A stretch of 64,000 nucleotides of DNA from Tillandsia leiboldiana (taxonomy: Eukaryota; Streptophyta; Magnoliopsida; Poales; Bromeliaceae), in the NCBI GenBank assembly GCA_029204045.2, contig CM055077.1, forward strand, positions 17,436,584 through 17,500,583, in the 5' to 3' direction. The translations under genes were made by a program, and so were the position numbers. The first letter of the stretch is position 1; each line of letters starts with the position of its first letter. Of this stretch, positions 1 through 10,485 are shown in pieces. The notes beneath the pieces were generated by a model. That model was not told the DNA's origin. It saw nothing but the letters and a program-made list of their open reading frames with translations, and did not search any database.

Positions 1-671
1 GTAGGCTGGCATACCCGATGTGGCAGGCTTCGATTTTCTGATGCATACACTTAGCTATCTTTAGCTGGGCAGGTAGAGGCATTGTAGTGGTAGATTTCCC
101 TGTTGGTAGCGGTTTCATTTCTTACCACTCTTCTTTATTCTTTAGCCTCTGGTAGACCTAGTGGGTGTGTCAGAGTTTGAGGATTTACCCACTAGGGGAG
201 GCTACTGGTTTACTAGTAGTTCTCACCCCCATTCTTCTTTCCACTTTTGCTTCTTCCTTGTTTTGCAGTGTCTTCTGCGGGTGCTGCTAGGCTTTCAGCG
301 GCAGGTCGAGGAGAGAGGACGGCTGAGTAGATAGATCTCGAGGCAGGATGAGCGTGTTAGCTGGACTGTTGGTGTACCCAGGTTTTCCTCAGACGGTTGT
401 ACTCTTTCATTTGGGACTGGCTTTTGCCAGCAGGTTGTATTTATGTTGGTGAGCTGGGAGAGACAGATGTATCATTTATACAAATGTATTGTATTTTATT
501 TCCAGCTTCAGTCTGAGATGTATTAGTTTTAGTTCAGCTCTGTTTTTATTGCTCTTTTATTGTTATCTCTTTTATCTGAGCAGGCTTGGCGCTTCGTGTA
601 CACGGGAAATACCGTGTGCACGGCGGATCTGTAGACGGGCCCGGGTTCTGGTTTACACCCGGGGCGTGACA
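1..671 (+). mobile_element. 3' part of a forward Tekay-type LTR (family 1)
   Basis: The block ends GGGGCGTGACA at 671, the mirror image of the reverse LTRs that begin TGTCACGCCCC at 9422 and 17808. Bases 1-28 are the edge of the 60-bp tandem array found in those LTRs. A pyrimidine tract ending TTTTGCAG lies at 261-268, the acceptor-like site seen in the other families. No PBS follows 671, so this is an outer 3' LTR or a solo LTR; its 5' part lies outside the window. The DNA that follows is copia sequence, so it inserted into the SIRE-type fragment. Confidence 0.85.
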
Positions 672-672
672 A

Positions 673-1143
673 ATGGTACATGTCATTGAAGGATCAAGGC
701 AACGTGACCTTCTACCGTATCCAATCTTGATTACTAGTATTCTGGAAGATCACGGAGTTGACATTTCTTGTGCCAAATATGATTATGGCTTGGGGGCAAT
801 TGATGGAATCACTTTAGCCAAGTCAATCAGCACTTTGAAGACTTTTGGGCATACAAAAGCCTATGCAAGTGAAGCGACAGTGAGTGCACCACCTCGTCAA
901 GAATCTCCTGAACCAGATGAGGTCATAACTCTTCAAACCTTGCATCGGGATGTTCGTTCATTAAAGCAAAGGATGGAGCAAAGGATGGAGCAAGGCTTCA
1001 AGAAACTTGAGGATGGTTTAAAGAAAATCTTCGATATCCTTGGATGCAAACATGATGATGTGGTCACTGGAGCAACTGCACCGAGTACATCGCATGGACC
1101 AACATCACATGATGATGATGATGATTCAAATGAGGATGAGTGA
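673..1143 (+). pseudogene. C-terminal fragment of a SIRE-type copia extra (env-like) ORF
   Basis: An open frame of 156 codons starts right at the edge of the inserted LTR, so its N-terminal part is missing and the ATG at 673 is probably not the native start. The N-terminal stretch with LPYPILITSILEDHGVDIS resembles the putative plant transposon protein family found as a third ORF in SIRE/Maximus copia elements; this is recognition by eye. Residues about 88-125 look like a coiled coil (LKQRMEQRMEQGFKKLEDGLKK), and the tail is acidic with a run of aspartates. It is followed by purine tracts and an LTR in the same direction, which supports the copia assignment. A host gene is unlikely because of that context. 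No function should be assumed for the fragment. Confidence 0.6.
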
Positions 1144-1282
1144 TCTCTTTTCCTTCTTGTTTTTGGTTTTCAGTTTCCTTTCACGTTATGATGAACAAGA
1201 ACTCTAATCGTCTTGTAACTAAGAACTTATCCTCCTAGTATTTCTATTTTTTGTTTATATTAACCGTTTGACAATTTGTGAC

Positions 1283-1434
1283 AAAAAGGGGGAGAAAGGA
1301 AATAACGGAAATGATGGACATATCACAAAAAGGGGGAGACAGAAAATAATGATTGCATCACAAAGGGGGAGGATATAGATGCTCAAGACAGGGGGAGAAC
1401 ATGGATGCTCTTGGATGCTCAAGATAGGGGGAGA
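1283..1434 (+). repeat. Array of polypurine-tract-like repeats
   Basis: Copies of the (A)nGGGGGAGA core occur near 1283, 1327, 1361, 1389 and 1426, and a further copy abuts the LTR at 1768-1779. Multiple polypurine tracts upstream of the 3' LTR are typical of SIRE-like copia elements. Only the last copy is placed to prime plus-strand synthesis at the LTR edge. Confidence 0.7.
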
Positions 1435-1767
1435 TAAAGAACAGATTGAAAGAGCCACAAAACAAAAGCTGGAAAAACAAAAGAACCAAATGGAAGACGA
1501 ATCAAATGTAGGATTTTAACTTCTAACGACTAACGTTTGATTTTGTTTGGAGTTTTGTTTTGCAGGAATTACATCACTTTAAGACTCCAAGTCCTAAGTC
1601 ATAGAGTATGTTATAGGACTGTTTGGTTCAAATGTATTTTGTATTTATTGGATCCTTCACGCAAAGAAAATCAATGTTTTGGTGATAACATTGAGTTTCG
1701 TCTTTTTGGTTTAAGATGAGTGACTTGAGCGACTTTATGTATTTTTGGGTTTTGTCACGAAATTGCC

Positions 1768-1779
1768 AAAGGGGGAGAT
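1768..1779 (+). other. Polypurine tract of the copia element
   Basis: AAAGGGGGAGAT lies directly before the LTR start TGTTACGG at 1780, the classic plus-strand priming position. Confidence 0.8.
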
Positions 1780-3036
1780 TGTTACGGCATTTTGTGTTGG
1801 CACATTTCGTGAGTTTGAGTCGGAGTCTTAAAGGGAACAAATTGTCAAATTGGCTTTCGAAGACTCATTGAAGATTCAACATGAGCTCAAGATAACACTC
1901 AGGTATGGTTAATTAAACCATGGTGATTTAAGTTCATTTATAACCATTGGAATCTGGAACTTAGTGAAAACCGGTTTAGACTTGGTTTTAGGAACTTGGA
2001 TTTAACTTACAATCTATTTTAAGTTTGGTTTCCGGTACTTGGTTTGATTTGGATAAAGCTTATCTTGGAAAAATCAGTTTTTACATTACGTACCGGAACC
2101 ACACTTGAAGTTCCTCTAACCCGACACAGAATTTTCTGTAAATTGCACTGCGTACCGGAACACGGACTCGCGTACCGGAACACAATAGAAAAATCTGTGG
2201 TTTGCACCATTGCGTACCGGAACGTGATATTTGGTACCGGTACACAATGCCCCTTCGGGATAAATTTCCTAAACCGACTTTTATCTTTTTCCAAGGGTTA
2301 TAAATAGATACTTAGGGTTTCTAAACGGGGGTGACCAATACGAAACACTCGTGAGCAACCCTAGAGGCTGGTTTTTACCGTTCTTCTCTTTCGCCTCTAT
2401 TAGGTCAATTCGACGGTTCTTCCATGATCTATCTTTCGTCGAATTGATCTAGTCTTTGCTTAGAGATTTCTTCTACGGTTCCTTCATGATAATCTAAGCA
2501 AAGGATCACCATCAAAGCCTATATTCTATATCGGCTATTTGCGTCGTGGATTCGGCGTGACATCGTGGATTCGATGTGTTGAAGGCGTTTCGTGGATTCG
2601 AAACGTGTGCTCGTGGATTCGAGTGGCGTTCGTGGATTCGAACGTGTGCAGTGGACGTGCAATCGGTGGAGCGCGAGGTCCGAAGAAATTGAAGGAGGGG
2701 TTGACACCTTGTTATTCTTCTTTTCTTAGAGGATTGTTATTGCGTGGACATCCAACCGTTCAGCGCAAGGTCCAAAGAAGCTGAAGGAGGGGTTGAGTCC
2801 GTGGAGTCGGTAATCACCTTGTTATTCTTCTATTCTTAGTGGATTGTTATTGCGTGTTGGTCCCGTGGTTTTTCTCCTGAATTGGAGTTTCCACGTATAT
2901 CTCGGTGTGCTATTTTTATTTTCCGCATTGTTTTTATTTTGCACTGAGATTGAGTTTTTAAGTATTACACCTATTCACCCCCCCTCTAGTTGTTTGATAG
3001 TACCTATTTAGATCCTTTGGGATTAATAACTCTACA
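1780..3036 (+). mobile_element. 3' LTR of a SIRE/Maximus-type Ty1/copia element
   Basis: A 1,257-bp block runs from TGTTACGG after the polypurine tract to ACTCTACA at 3036. It contains several CGTACCGG repeats (2090-2240), CGTGGATTCG repeats (2540-2640) and the C-run before CTCTAGT near 2980 that is characteristic of SIRE LTR ends. The sequence after 3036 is the interior of a family-2 Tekay LTR, so the element inserted there. A 5-bp target duplicate would be ACGTG (3037-3041), but the left flank is outside the window. Confidence 0.75.
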
Positions 3037-3440
3037 ACGTGGGTAATCGGAGGACCCCGTCGATTGTTTAGAAGTGGTTTCGCGCGAATCGGGCATCAGA
3101 ATTGGACTCAGCGCGAAATTTGGGTTAAGAACACTCATTTGGATGCATTCGACAAATTTTGGAATTTGAATTGGGCCAAATGGACAGCGGATTTGGATTC
3201 AGCGCGCGAAAATGATCGAAACGGGCTATTTACTTGTATTTTTCAGAGCCCGGAGGACTCGGCACGGATTTCGAGGTAGCTGGTACTGTTCCGGCACCGG
3301 CGGACGGCTGCGGCGGCGGTGGGCAGCGGCGGAGCCCGGCAGTGCGAGCTCGGGCAGGCGGCGGAGCGGCCGCGGGCAGGCGCGCGGGCGCGGGCAGGTG
3401 CGCGGTCCACGGGGCTGGCGTGCACCATGGGGCAGGGGCA

Positions 3441-3692
3441 CGTGGCACCTCGTGAGTGGCGGGCGCAGCAGGCGGGGTCCACGAGGGTGTAGCGGGTGCA
3501 CGGTGGACCGGAGCGGGACACGTGGCGTGATGGTATTGGCTGGTGCACGAGCGCGCAGTCCACGCGACGGGCAGTGTGTGCCTCGGGGTGCGTGCCCGGC
3601 ACGGGGCCGCGGGCGGCGCGGTCGCACACGTGGGCGCGGCGTGGGCGCGGTCGGGGGCGACGTGGGGGCGCCACGTGGCGCCCCACGATTGG
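3441..3692 (-). promoter_or_regulatory. ERSE-I-like modules (CCAAT-N9-CCACG) in U3
   Basis: Read on the minus strand, exact CCAAT-N9-CCACG occurs at 3674-3692 and 3521-3539, and a one-mismatch copy with the same 9-bp spacing at 3441-3459. CCAAT-N9-CCACG is the ER stress response element bound by NF-Y with ATF6-type bZIP factors (bZIP28 in Arabidopsis). The CCACGTG part also contains a G-box. Activity is inferred only. Confidence 0.6.
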
Positions 3693-3817
3693 CCGGGTGC
3701 AGCCGCCCCACGCCTGCGTGTCGGCCACGCGGCGCTCCGCGATTCGCGGGCGCGCGTGCGCCGGGCGCGGGGAGTGTCGGGTGGACACGTGGCAGCGTCT
3801 GGAGCTTCCGGGCGCGC

Positions 3818-3924
3818 ACAGTGTTGGGCCGGGCCCAACACTGTAGCGGCCCGAATGTTCCGGGCACCCGGTTTTGGGCCCAAAAAGTCCAAGGTTGGAT
3901 TTTTCGGGCTGGGCCTATTTAAAG
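3818..3924 (+). promoter_or_regulatory. Core promoter: palindrome plus TATA-like box
   Basis: A perfect inverted repeat with 13-bp arms (ACAGTGTTGGGCC) and a 1-nt centre lies at 3818-3844, followed 70 bp later by CTATTTAAAG at 3915-3924. The same palindrome is at 39411-39437 in the reverse family-2 LTR. Confidence 0.65.
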
Positions 3925-4885
3925 CCCTCTTCCACCCCGAGTTTGAGGCTGTTGCCAAACTCCCCTGCCCTTGGACCCTTCAGCAAGGTTGGAGATCTTC
4001 GTGTTGCGCATCTTCTGGCAGAGGCCCGGATTTTTTGGAAGCCGCGGCGTCGACGACTTCGGCATCGGAGCACAGAGGGACGATCTTTCATCGGAGGCCC
4101 GTTATCGTCGCAGTTTGATCTGAGAGGTCTACAGAGCTACTCCTTCAGTATTTTTGGACGATTTTCATGGCGTTGGATTCACGAGAGGTACGGCTTTTTT
4201 TCCGTATTAATTATCTTGCTGGATTCAGAGGTTATGGCATAGTTTTCGAGACATTTCTAAGCCGCTGTTTTGCTGGTGGAGTTTTTGGATAGTAGCCCCT
4301 TGCCGGAATTTTATCTCCGCACTCGAGTGTCAGATGGAGACGAGCCTATACACTTTTTGCATCTACTCATCGCGAGGATTATCATCGTATTTTTCGGGGA
4401 TTTTTCTGAGGGTCGCCCGAAGGTATACTGTTTCACCTTTTACTGTACAGAGTATTACAGTTGTATGGTTGTGGGATTTTGCGCACCTGTACTGTGGAAT
4501 TTGTAACTCGGCCTACGGGGCTCGGATTTGGACGTGCAGGTACCCGTTTCGAAGGTCTCGACGCAAAGATTTCATTAGTATTTTTATTGGAATTTTCGGA
4601 GCCCTTTTCGCAGGTGAATAATTGACATCTTTGAGGCTGATTTCGGGTTGTGATTTATTTGGGTAAATTGTGGAATTAAGTGTAACTTTGGACCTTATTG
4701 TTGTACCCAGGAAGGTTTGCTTGGGTATTTGAACCTGTTGGAACTGGAGATGATGATTTCCGGGTATTTCAGCTGTTAGGAGCCGAGGCTGGCGCGACGT
4801 GTACCGTGGATGCGGGTTCTGCAGTTGTTGGCAAATGGCCACGCTCTTCACCGACCTCAGGTTTGCCTTGGATTAAGCTCTTCAG

Positions 4886-6498
4886 GTGGGTAAACATAAT
4901 ATTGGTATCTGTATAAGAAAATGATAGGGTTGTTATGGTTAATGTAAGTACACCTGTGGGAATGTCACCCCTTTGACTGATAGCATGCAGAACTGATGTT
5001 CAACTGATATGAATGAGAGGTAAGCAGGGAATGGCCTAGATTTTGGGAATTGATGTATACCTGATCATGGTTCACGTTTGGTGAATTTGAGTCTTGTCTT
5101 CTGACAGACGGTTTTATTTATTCCCACACTAGATGATATAGAGATCATGCATGTTCAGGTATTGGCCTACTTATTTGATATTGGTGTATCATAGTAGAAA
5201 TGTTTTAGCATGCTATGCTACTTTATGTTTCACTCTCTTTCTTCGTTCCTGAGGATAAAAGCATGCTTGTATGGACACGTAGTTAGGCCATCTTTTACTG
5301 CTGCACTACATATTGGAACTTGACTTAGGAGAAACTATGTTCTTTTCCTTTCTCCTTCTTGTTAGTCAGGCGGTCTGTGTTGCTCGGGTGTGAGCAGGGG
5401 TCTGGGGTAGTGTAGCAGGGACATTGGTGTCAGGGACGGGTTGTGCTGGATTGCGGCTGGCAGGGTATTGCGGCAACCGCGGATATTGGGCGGTTGACCG
5501 GATATTTATTTATGTATCAGATTGGGTATTAGACTTTCCTTGAGTGGATGGAGTTTTCACTTATCGTTTATTGTTGTATCAGTTTGAGAATCGGGTTTCC
5601 CTTTAGTGGATGAGTTTTTCCACTTTGATCAGAGTCGTGATCCAGTCCTGCTATCTCGCGATACTTGTTACAGTGAGACTTGTTACAGTGATACTTTACT
5701 CGTGTGGGTCGCTCCCCACGAGTGCCACTCCGGAGTAGGCGACTGAGACATTGGCCAGTGAGTGCCAGATATTGTTTATTGGCCAGTGAGAGCCAGATCT
5801 TTTATATCGGTCAGTGAGCACCGATTTACGAGTAGTTACTTGAGACAGATTGAGCAGGCAGTGACAGTTTTACTAGTCCATCGATTGGGTCTATTCAGAC
5901 GGATACTTTTACTTTTGCACTCGTGCCTGGGGGACGAGTCGAGGCTGGCAGTTGTGTTTAGACCGGTGCTAGTGTTGTTGGGAGCCGTTTGGTTTGACGG
6001 TGGTCCTGTGTTGTTGTGAGCACCTTGATCGTTGTGTGAGAGGTTGAGCATCTTGAGTCTATCCGTTCTGTGAGAGGGCGTGGATTTGACTATAGCCTGC
6101 ATGAGCCACTACTCGATAGCGAGTTAGTCCGTTTGGACGCCCTACTTAATTCCTGCCCGTTAGCGGGAGGTGGTTGTAGGTGGGCGCAGGTTTGACTGGA
6201 CCCTATGTGGCAGTCAGCTCGATTGGGTCGATTGAGCACCTCGTGTGCGAGTGATTGCATATCTCTATCAGAGTTTTCCCCTTTTGAGCCTTTAGATAGA
6301 GGCATGGTAGCTATTGAGAGTCTCCTGCCTTCTTGTTCAGTTCTTACTGCATTAGTTATTTTATTGCCTCTTGAGGACTTAGTGGGCAGACCGTCGGGCT
6401 GGCGGTGGTACCCACTGAGAACTCCCTTTTTGGTGTAGTTCTCACGCCCATTGGGGTTTCCCCCCCCCCCCTTTTCCTTCCTCTCCTTTGTTTTGCAG
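4886..6498 (+). other. Predicted leader intron within the LTR
   Basis: The donor-like CTTCAG/GTGGGT is at 4880-4891. The acceptor-like site is a long pyrimidine tract ending TTTTGCAG at 6498, followed by AGTCTTAGCGGG. Both signals recur at matching places in the other LTR families. Splicing is inferred; no transcript evidence is available here. Confidence 0.4.
5471..5501 (+). promoter_or_regulatory. Conserved CAACCGC/GCGGTTG dyad with W-box core
   Basis: CGGCAACCGCGG, a short spacer and GGCGGTTGACCGG form an inverted repeat. It contains TTGACC, a W-box core. The same block is found in families 1, 1b and 2 and in elements C and G. Confidence 0.5.
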
Positions 6499-6960
6499 AG
6501 TCTTAGCGGGTGTTGCCGATTCTGCGGTTGTTGATCGAGGCGAGGGAGTCGCGAGCTAGGTCCCTACCCGTCGTTGGAGAGTAGCGGTACCCCTTCTGAG
6601 GAGATCTTCCGTAGGCTGGTCTTTTTCATTTTCTCTTTTGAGAGACTGATGTAGTGAGGATATGTTTTGTATCGAGAGACTGTACACTGATGTATTTATT
6701 GGAGATACCTCCCTGTTGAGTTCTGATTTTGTATATGAGGATATTGTATGATTATCATTTTGGGAGTTGGACATTGTTGTATTATTTCCAGTTGTACAGT
6801 GATTGATTTTAGTTATACAGCATATTTTCATTTTTAGCTCTGATATCTGTTAGCTGTAGTACTTATCTTGCAGGTAGGACGCTTCGCCTTTGCGGGGTTT
6901 GGCATAGGTGGCGGATCTGTTGGCGAGCCCGGGTCGCAGTTTCGACCCCGGGGCGTGACA

Positions 6961-9117
6961 ATCCTTCTTCTTCACAAATAGCACCGGCGCTCCCCAAGGC
7001 AATACACTTGGTCTCACAAAACCTTTGTCCATTAAATCCTGTAGTTGCGCCTTTAACTCCCGCAGCTCAGCCGGTGCCATTCGGTAAGGAGCCTTAGAGA
7101 TTGGCGCAGTTCCTGGGACTACGTCAATCAAAAACTCGATCTCCCTATCCGGCGGCATGCTAGTCAGCTCCGGTGGAAACACATCCGGGAACTCATGGAC
7201 AATAGGGATATCCGCAAGTCCCGGTGCCGCCGTAGGCTCCTTAACCACACAAGCCAAAAAGGCCACGCATCCACTGCGCATCATCTGCCTCGCACGAGAA
7301 GTCGAAACTACCGAGGCGAAGAAAGCACTCTGGAACCCTCTATACACAAACACCTCCTGGCCTGGCTCGCTAAAAGTCACAGTCCTCGCGGCGCAATCAA
7401 TCGTCGCGAAATAGCGAGCCAGCCAATCCATCCCAAGTACTATGTCAAAATCTCGCAGCTGACTCAGGACCATCAGGTCCGCTGGCAAAATCCATGACTC
7501 AACCTGTACTGGACAAGACCAACAACACTCCTCTACATGCAATGTATGATCAGGAATCTGTACCTCTAATGCATGTGGCAACCGACCTAACTCTAGTCCA
7601 TGGGATGATGCAAATGCTCTACTAATAAAAGAATGTGATGCACCGGTATCAAATAAAGTGCGAGCTCTACTGCCAGAAAGTAAAATGATACCTGCCACCA
7701 CGTGGTTGGCTGCCGAGGAGTCCTCAACCTGGGCGGCATAGACCCGCCCGCTCTGTGCTGGTGGTCGGTAGTCTGTAGGGTGGGAGGAAGGAGCCCTGCT
7801 CGCTGGAGCATAGGGCCGCTGCTGGGGCGCAGAAGGGACTGATGCCGAGGAAGGAGCCGTCGATGTCGAGAAAGGGCAAGTAGCTCGCAGATGACCGAAC
7901 TGCCCGCATCGGAAGCAGCGACCATGCCTAAAGTCACAAGTATCAGGGGGGTGCTGACCCCTGCAGAAAACACACCCAACAGTAGACCGGGGCTGCCTCG
8001 CCTACTGCTGCTGCTGCCTCTGCCACTGAGATCCCTGCTGTCGCGACTGTGACCTCTACTGCTGCGAGTGCTGCTGTTGTCGCTGGGGCTGCTGCTGCTG
8101 CTGCTGGTGCTGTGGGGGCCTCTGGGATCCACCAGGCCCTCGCCGCTCCGAACGCCCACGGCCCGTGAACTGAGGCGGTGGCGGTCGAGGCGGCCTCCAG
8201 GAACTGGCCTGTCCCCCATCGTCCGGCGCTGGTCGCTTCCTATCAGAGCTCTGAGCGACCAAGCCTCCACGTCTAGCGACAACGTGGTCTCCCCTCTCAA
8301 CCCACTGCACATGCTCCGTTGCCTCCTCCAGAGTCTGTAGCCTCTAGGCATGCACTAAAGTATAGATCTCTGGGCGCAGACCCGTCTCAAAGAGCTCCAC
8401 CTGGTGCGGTCCATCCCTGGCGACATAAGGTACGCAGTTGAGCAACTGCGAGAACTCCTGGAAGTAGGCCAATACTGTCCGGTCGCCCTGCTGTAGATTC
8501 TTCAAATCATCTTCTACCTTTTTCTTCACACTCGAGGAGAAGTAAGTATCCAGAATCATCCTCCTGAACTCCGACCAGGGTAGCTGTCGGGTGATCTGAA
8601 ACTCCAGGGGCTCTGCCCGACGCCACCAGGCATCTGCATCCCCATCTAAGCAATGTATTGCCATATGTACCCTGAACCTCTGATCAATGAAGAAGTCCCG
8701 GAACAACTTCTCCATTGATACTAGCCAAGTCCCGATCTCCCAAGGCTGAGTACTCCGCCCTGAAAACCTAGGTGGTCCCCGCTGACAAAAATGGGTGAGC
8801 TTGTCAGCAATCTCCTGCTCCTCCGCTGGGGTCAATGGTCGGATCACTCCCTGAGCCCCACTGCTCGACGATGGTGCCGTAGGGACAAGTGGAATAGCCG
8901 GCAGTAAAACTGGTGGTACGGGGGCCTCAACAGTAGTAGGGGGAGGTGCCCCTGCCTGGGCGAGCAACTGCTCAATCCTCTGCTCCTGCCGGCGGTGACT
9001 CTCCGCCAACTGGGCCACCATGGCCCTCAGCTCACTGATCTCTGAAGGCCGGGACTGCTCCGGCTCCTCCGGGGGTGTAGGAGTACCCTGGGTAGGGATC
9101 TGCCGCCTGGGAGGCAT
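6961..9117 (-). pseudogene. Element A gag-PR-RT remnant, 3' truncated
   Basis: This reverse gag-pol frame is homologous to elements B and C. It covers gag from its likely start MPPRRQ (ATG at 9115-9117), the Gln/Pro-rich spacer and two zinc knuckles, the protease with a DTGASH active site, and the start of reverse transcriptase, where it is cut at 6960/6961 by the forward family-2 LTR. Premature stops are seen at 8344-8346 and 8056-8058, both where B reads CAG, and a third at 8002-8004. The rest of RT, RNase H, integrase and A's own 3' LTR are not in the window and presumably lie to the left. The product would be a structural and replication polyprotein; this copy cannot make it. Confidence 0.85.
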
Positions 9118-9421
9118 CCTGCCACACAAGAAACCACGGAACAGTAAACAAAACCACACTCGACCCAATCTAGCGAAAGTCAAAGACATCTTCCTATTTC
9201 TGTAACTTTATGTGGTCTGGAGCCAACATAATAGTTCACCAGAAATAGGATATGCCAATCCCTCTTCACTCTCAGGAAGAGTCAAATAAATACATAAGTA
9301 AATTGCCGACTTTCGCACAATGTCGCGTCACTCACGCCCTGCCTTCCTAGGGTCTGCCAAAAGCCTAGGGTTTCCTAAGTCCCAACTGACCTATCCCTAA
9401 GCTCTGATACCAACCTAATCT
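9118..9421 (-). other. Element A leader with primer-binding site
   Basis: The PBS TGGTATCAGAGC (minus strand, 9401-9412) matches the 3' end of initiator tRNA-Met and lies 9 bp inside the LTR edge. The leader hairpin seen intact in B, C, D, E and G is damaged here (9208-9231: one stem mismatch, and the loop is no longer palindromic). The conserved block with TTCGCTGGATTGGGTCGA is at 9161-9180 with one change. Confidence 0.75.
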
Positions 9422-10053
9422 TGTCACGCCCCGGGGGTAAACCAGAACCCGGGCTCGTCCACAGATCCGCCGTGCACACGGTATTTCCCGTGTACACGAA
9501 GCGCTGGTAACCTGCTCAGATATAAAAGAAATAATACTAGAGCATAAAACAGAGCTAAACTGAAACTAGTACTTCTCAGACAAATGCTGGAAATAAAAGT
9601 ACAATAATCTCTCATGAATATACATGTGTCTCTCCCAGCTCACGAAATGAATACAACCAGCTGGCCGCAGCCAGACCCAAAAATAAAAGAAAATACAACC
9701 GTCTGAGTGTACAGGGGATACAACAAAACTACAAAACTCGAGCCCGGGGTAGCGGCTATCTAGTCAGCGATCCTCTTACCTCGATCCTGGGAAGAGGGTC
9801 CCGCAACTCCAGCAGATGACTCTGCAAAACAAATGGGACAAGAAAAGGGAAAACAGTGGGGGTCAGAACTACTATAAAGACAGTAGCCTCCCCTAGTGGG
9901 TAAACCTCAACTCAGACCTGCCCACTAGGACTATCAGAGGCTAAAAGAATAAACGTGGTAAACTATAAGTATGACTACTGATAAAAGCTACCACTAATAT
10001 GCCTCTACCTGCCCAGCTAAAAGATAGCTAAATGTATGCATCAGAATATCGAA

Positions 10054-10353
10054 GTCTGCCACATCGGGTATGCCAGCCTACGCATAACACCGATATGGGA
10101 TAGGAGTCTCAATGTCTGCCAAATCGGGTATGCCAGCCTACGCATAACACCGATATGGAACAGGAGTCTCAAGGTCTGCCAAATCGGGTATGCCAGCCTA
10201 CGCATAACACCGATATGGGTTAGGAGTTTCAATGTCTGCCAAATCGGGTATGCCAGCCTACGCATAACACCGATATGGGACAGGAGTCTCAGTGTCTACC
10301 AAATCGGGTATGCCAGCCTACGCATAACACCGATATGGGACAGGAGTCTCAGG
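10054..10353 (-). repeat. Five tandem copies of a 60-bp repeat
   Basis: The period is exactly 60 bp over five units, with a few substitutions. Each unit contains ATCGG, TATGC, then GCATA, CCGAT, which can fold as a small bulged hairpin. Because 60 is divisible by three, the array stays open in several frames and gives misleading repeat proteins. It lies within the predicted leader intron. Confidence 0.95.
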
Positions 10354-10453
10354 GTCTCAAGTCTGCGAATCGCGCACTCTGATCTATAAGGAAAAGTACC
10401 ATCCACCAAAGGAAGCCCAAATCCTCTCCCCGATCTGATGCAATAACAACTGT

Positions 10454-10485
10454 CCGGTCAACCGCCCAAAATCCGCGGTTGCCGC
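10454..10485 (-). promoter_or_regulatory. Conserved CAACCGC/GCGGTTG dyad
   Basis: GGTCAACCGCC and CCGCGGTTGCCGC are separated by a short spacer. This is the same dyad as at 5471-5501, here in the reverse LTR; a second family-1 copy is at 18798-18829. Confidence 0.5.

Larger units (their letters stand above)
3037..6960 (+). mobile_element. Forward Tekay-type LTR, family 2, 5' end cut by the copia insertion
   Basis: The block matches the reverse complement of the LTR at 36481-40261 from about 160 bp inside its 5' end, and ends GGGGCGTGACA at 6960. It holds a GC-rich U3 (3290-3850), a TATA-like box at 3915-3924, a long R/U5 and the shared LTR modules listed separately. The next base, 6961, is in the middle of element A's reverse pol, so this LTR (or its element) inserted into A. 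Short repeats with CAGTGAG cores occur at 5752-5825. The long ORFs on both strands at 3212-3958 are by-products of high GC content. Confidence 0.85.

Noticed and set aside
673..1143. Possible host gene with coiled coil
   Set aside because: Starts at an LTR junction and is followed by polypurine tracts and a copia LTR in the same direction, so it is treated as a transposon ORF fragment.
3212..3958. Long overlapping ORFs on both strands
   Set aside because: High GC content of LTR U3 removes stop codons in all frames. The same explains ORFs at 11794-12432, 20082-20552, 22669-23324, 25622-26292, 28129-28635, 34392-34914, 39260-40011, 44558-45055, 48115-48616 and 52397-52963.
10054..10353. Possible CRISPR-like array
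   Set aside because: There are no unique spacers; the units are directly adjacent and the setting is a plant LTR.
10036..10389. 117-codon ORF with a repeated peptide
   Set aside because: It is a translation of the 60-bp tandem repeat, which stays open because 60 is a multiple of three; the same holds at 18380-18733.
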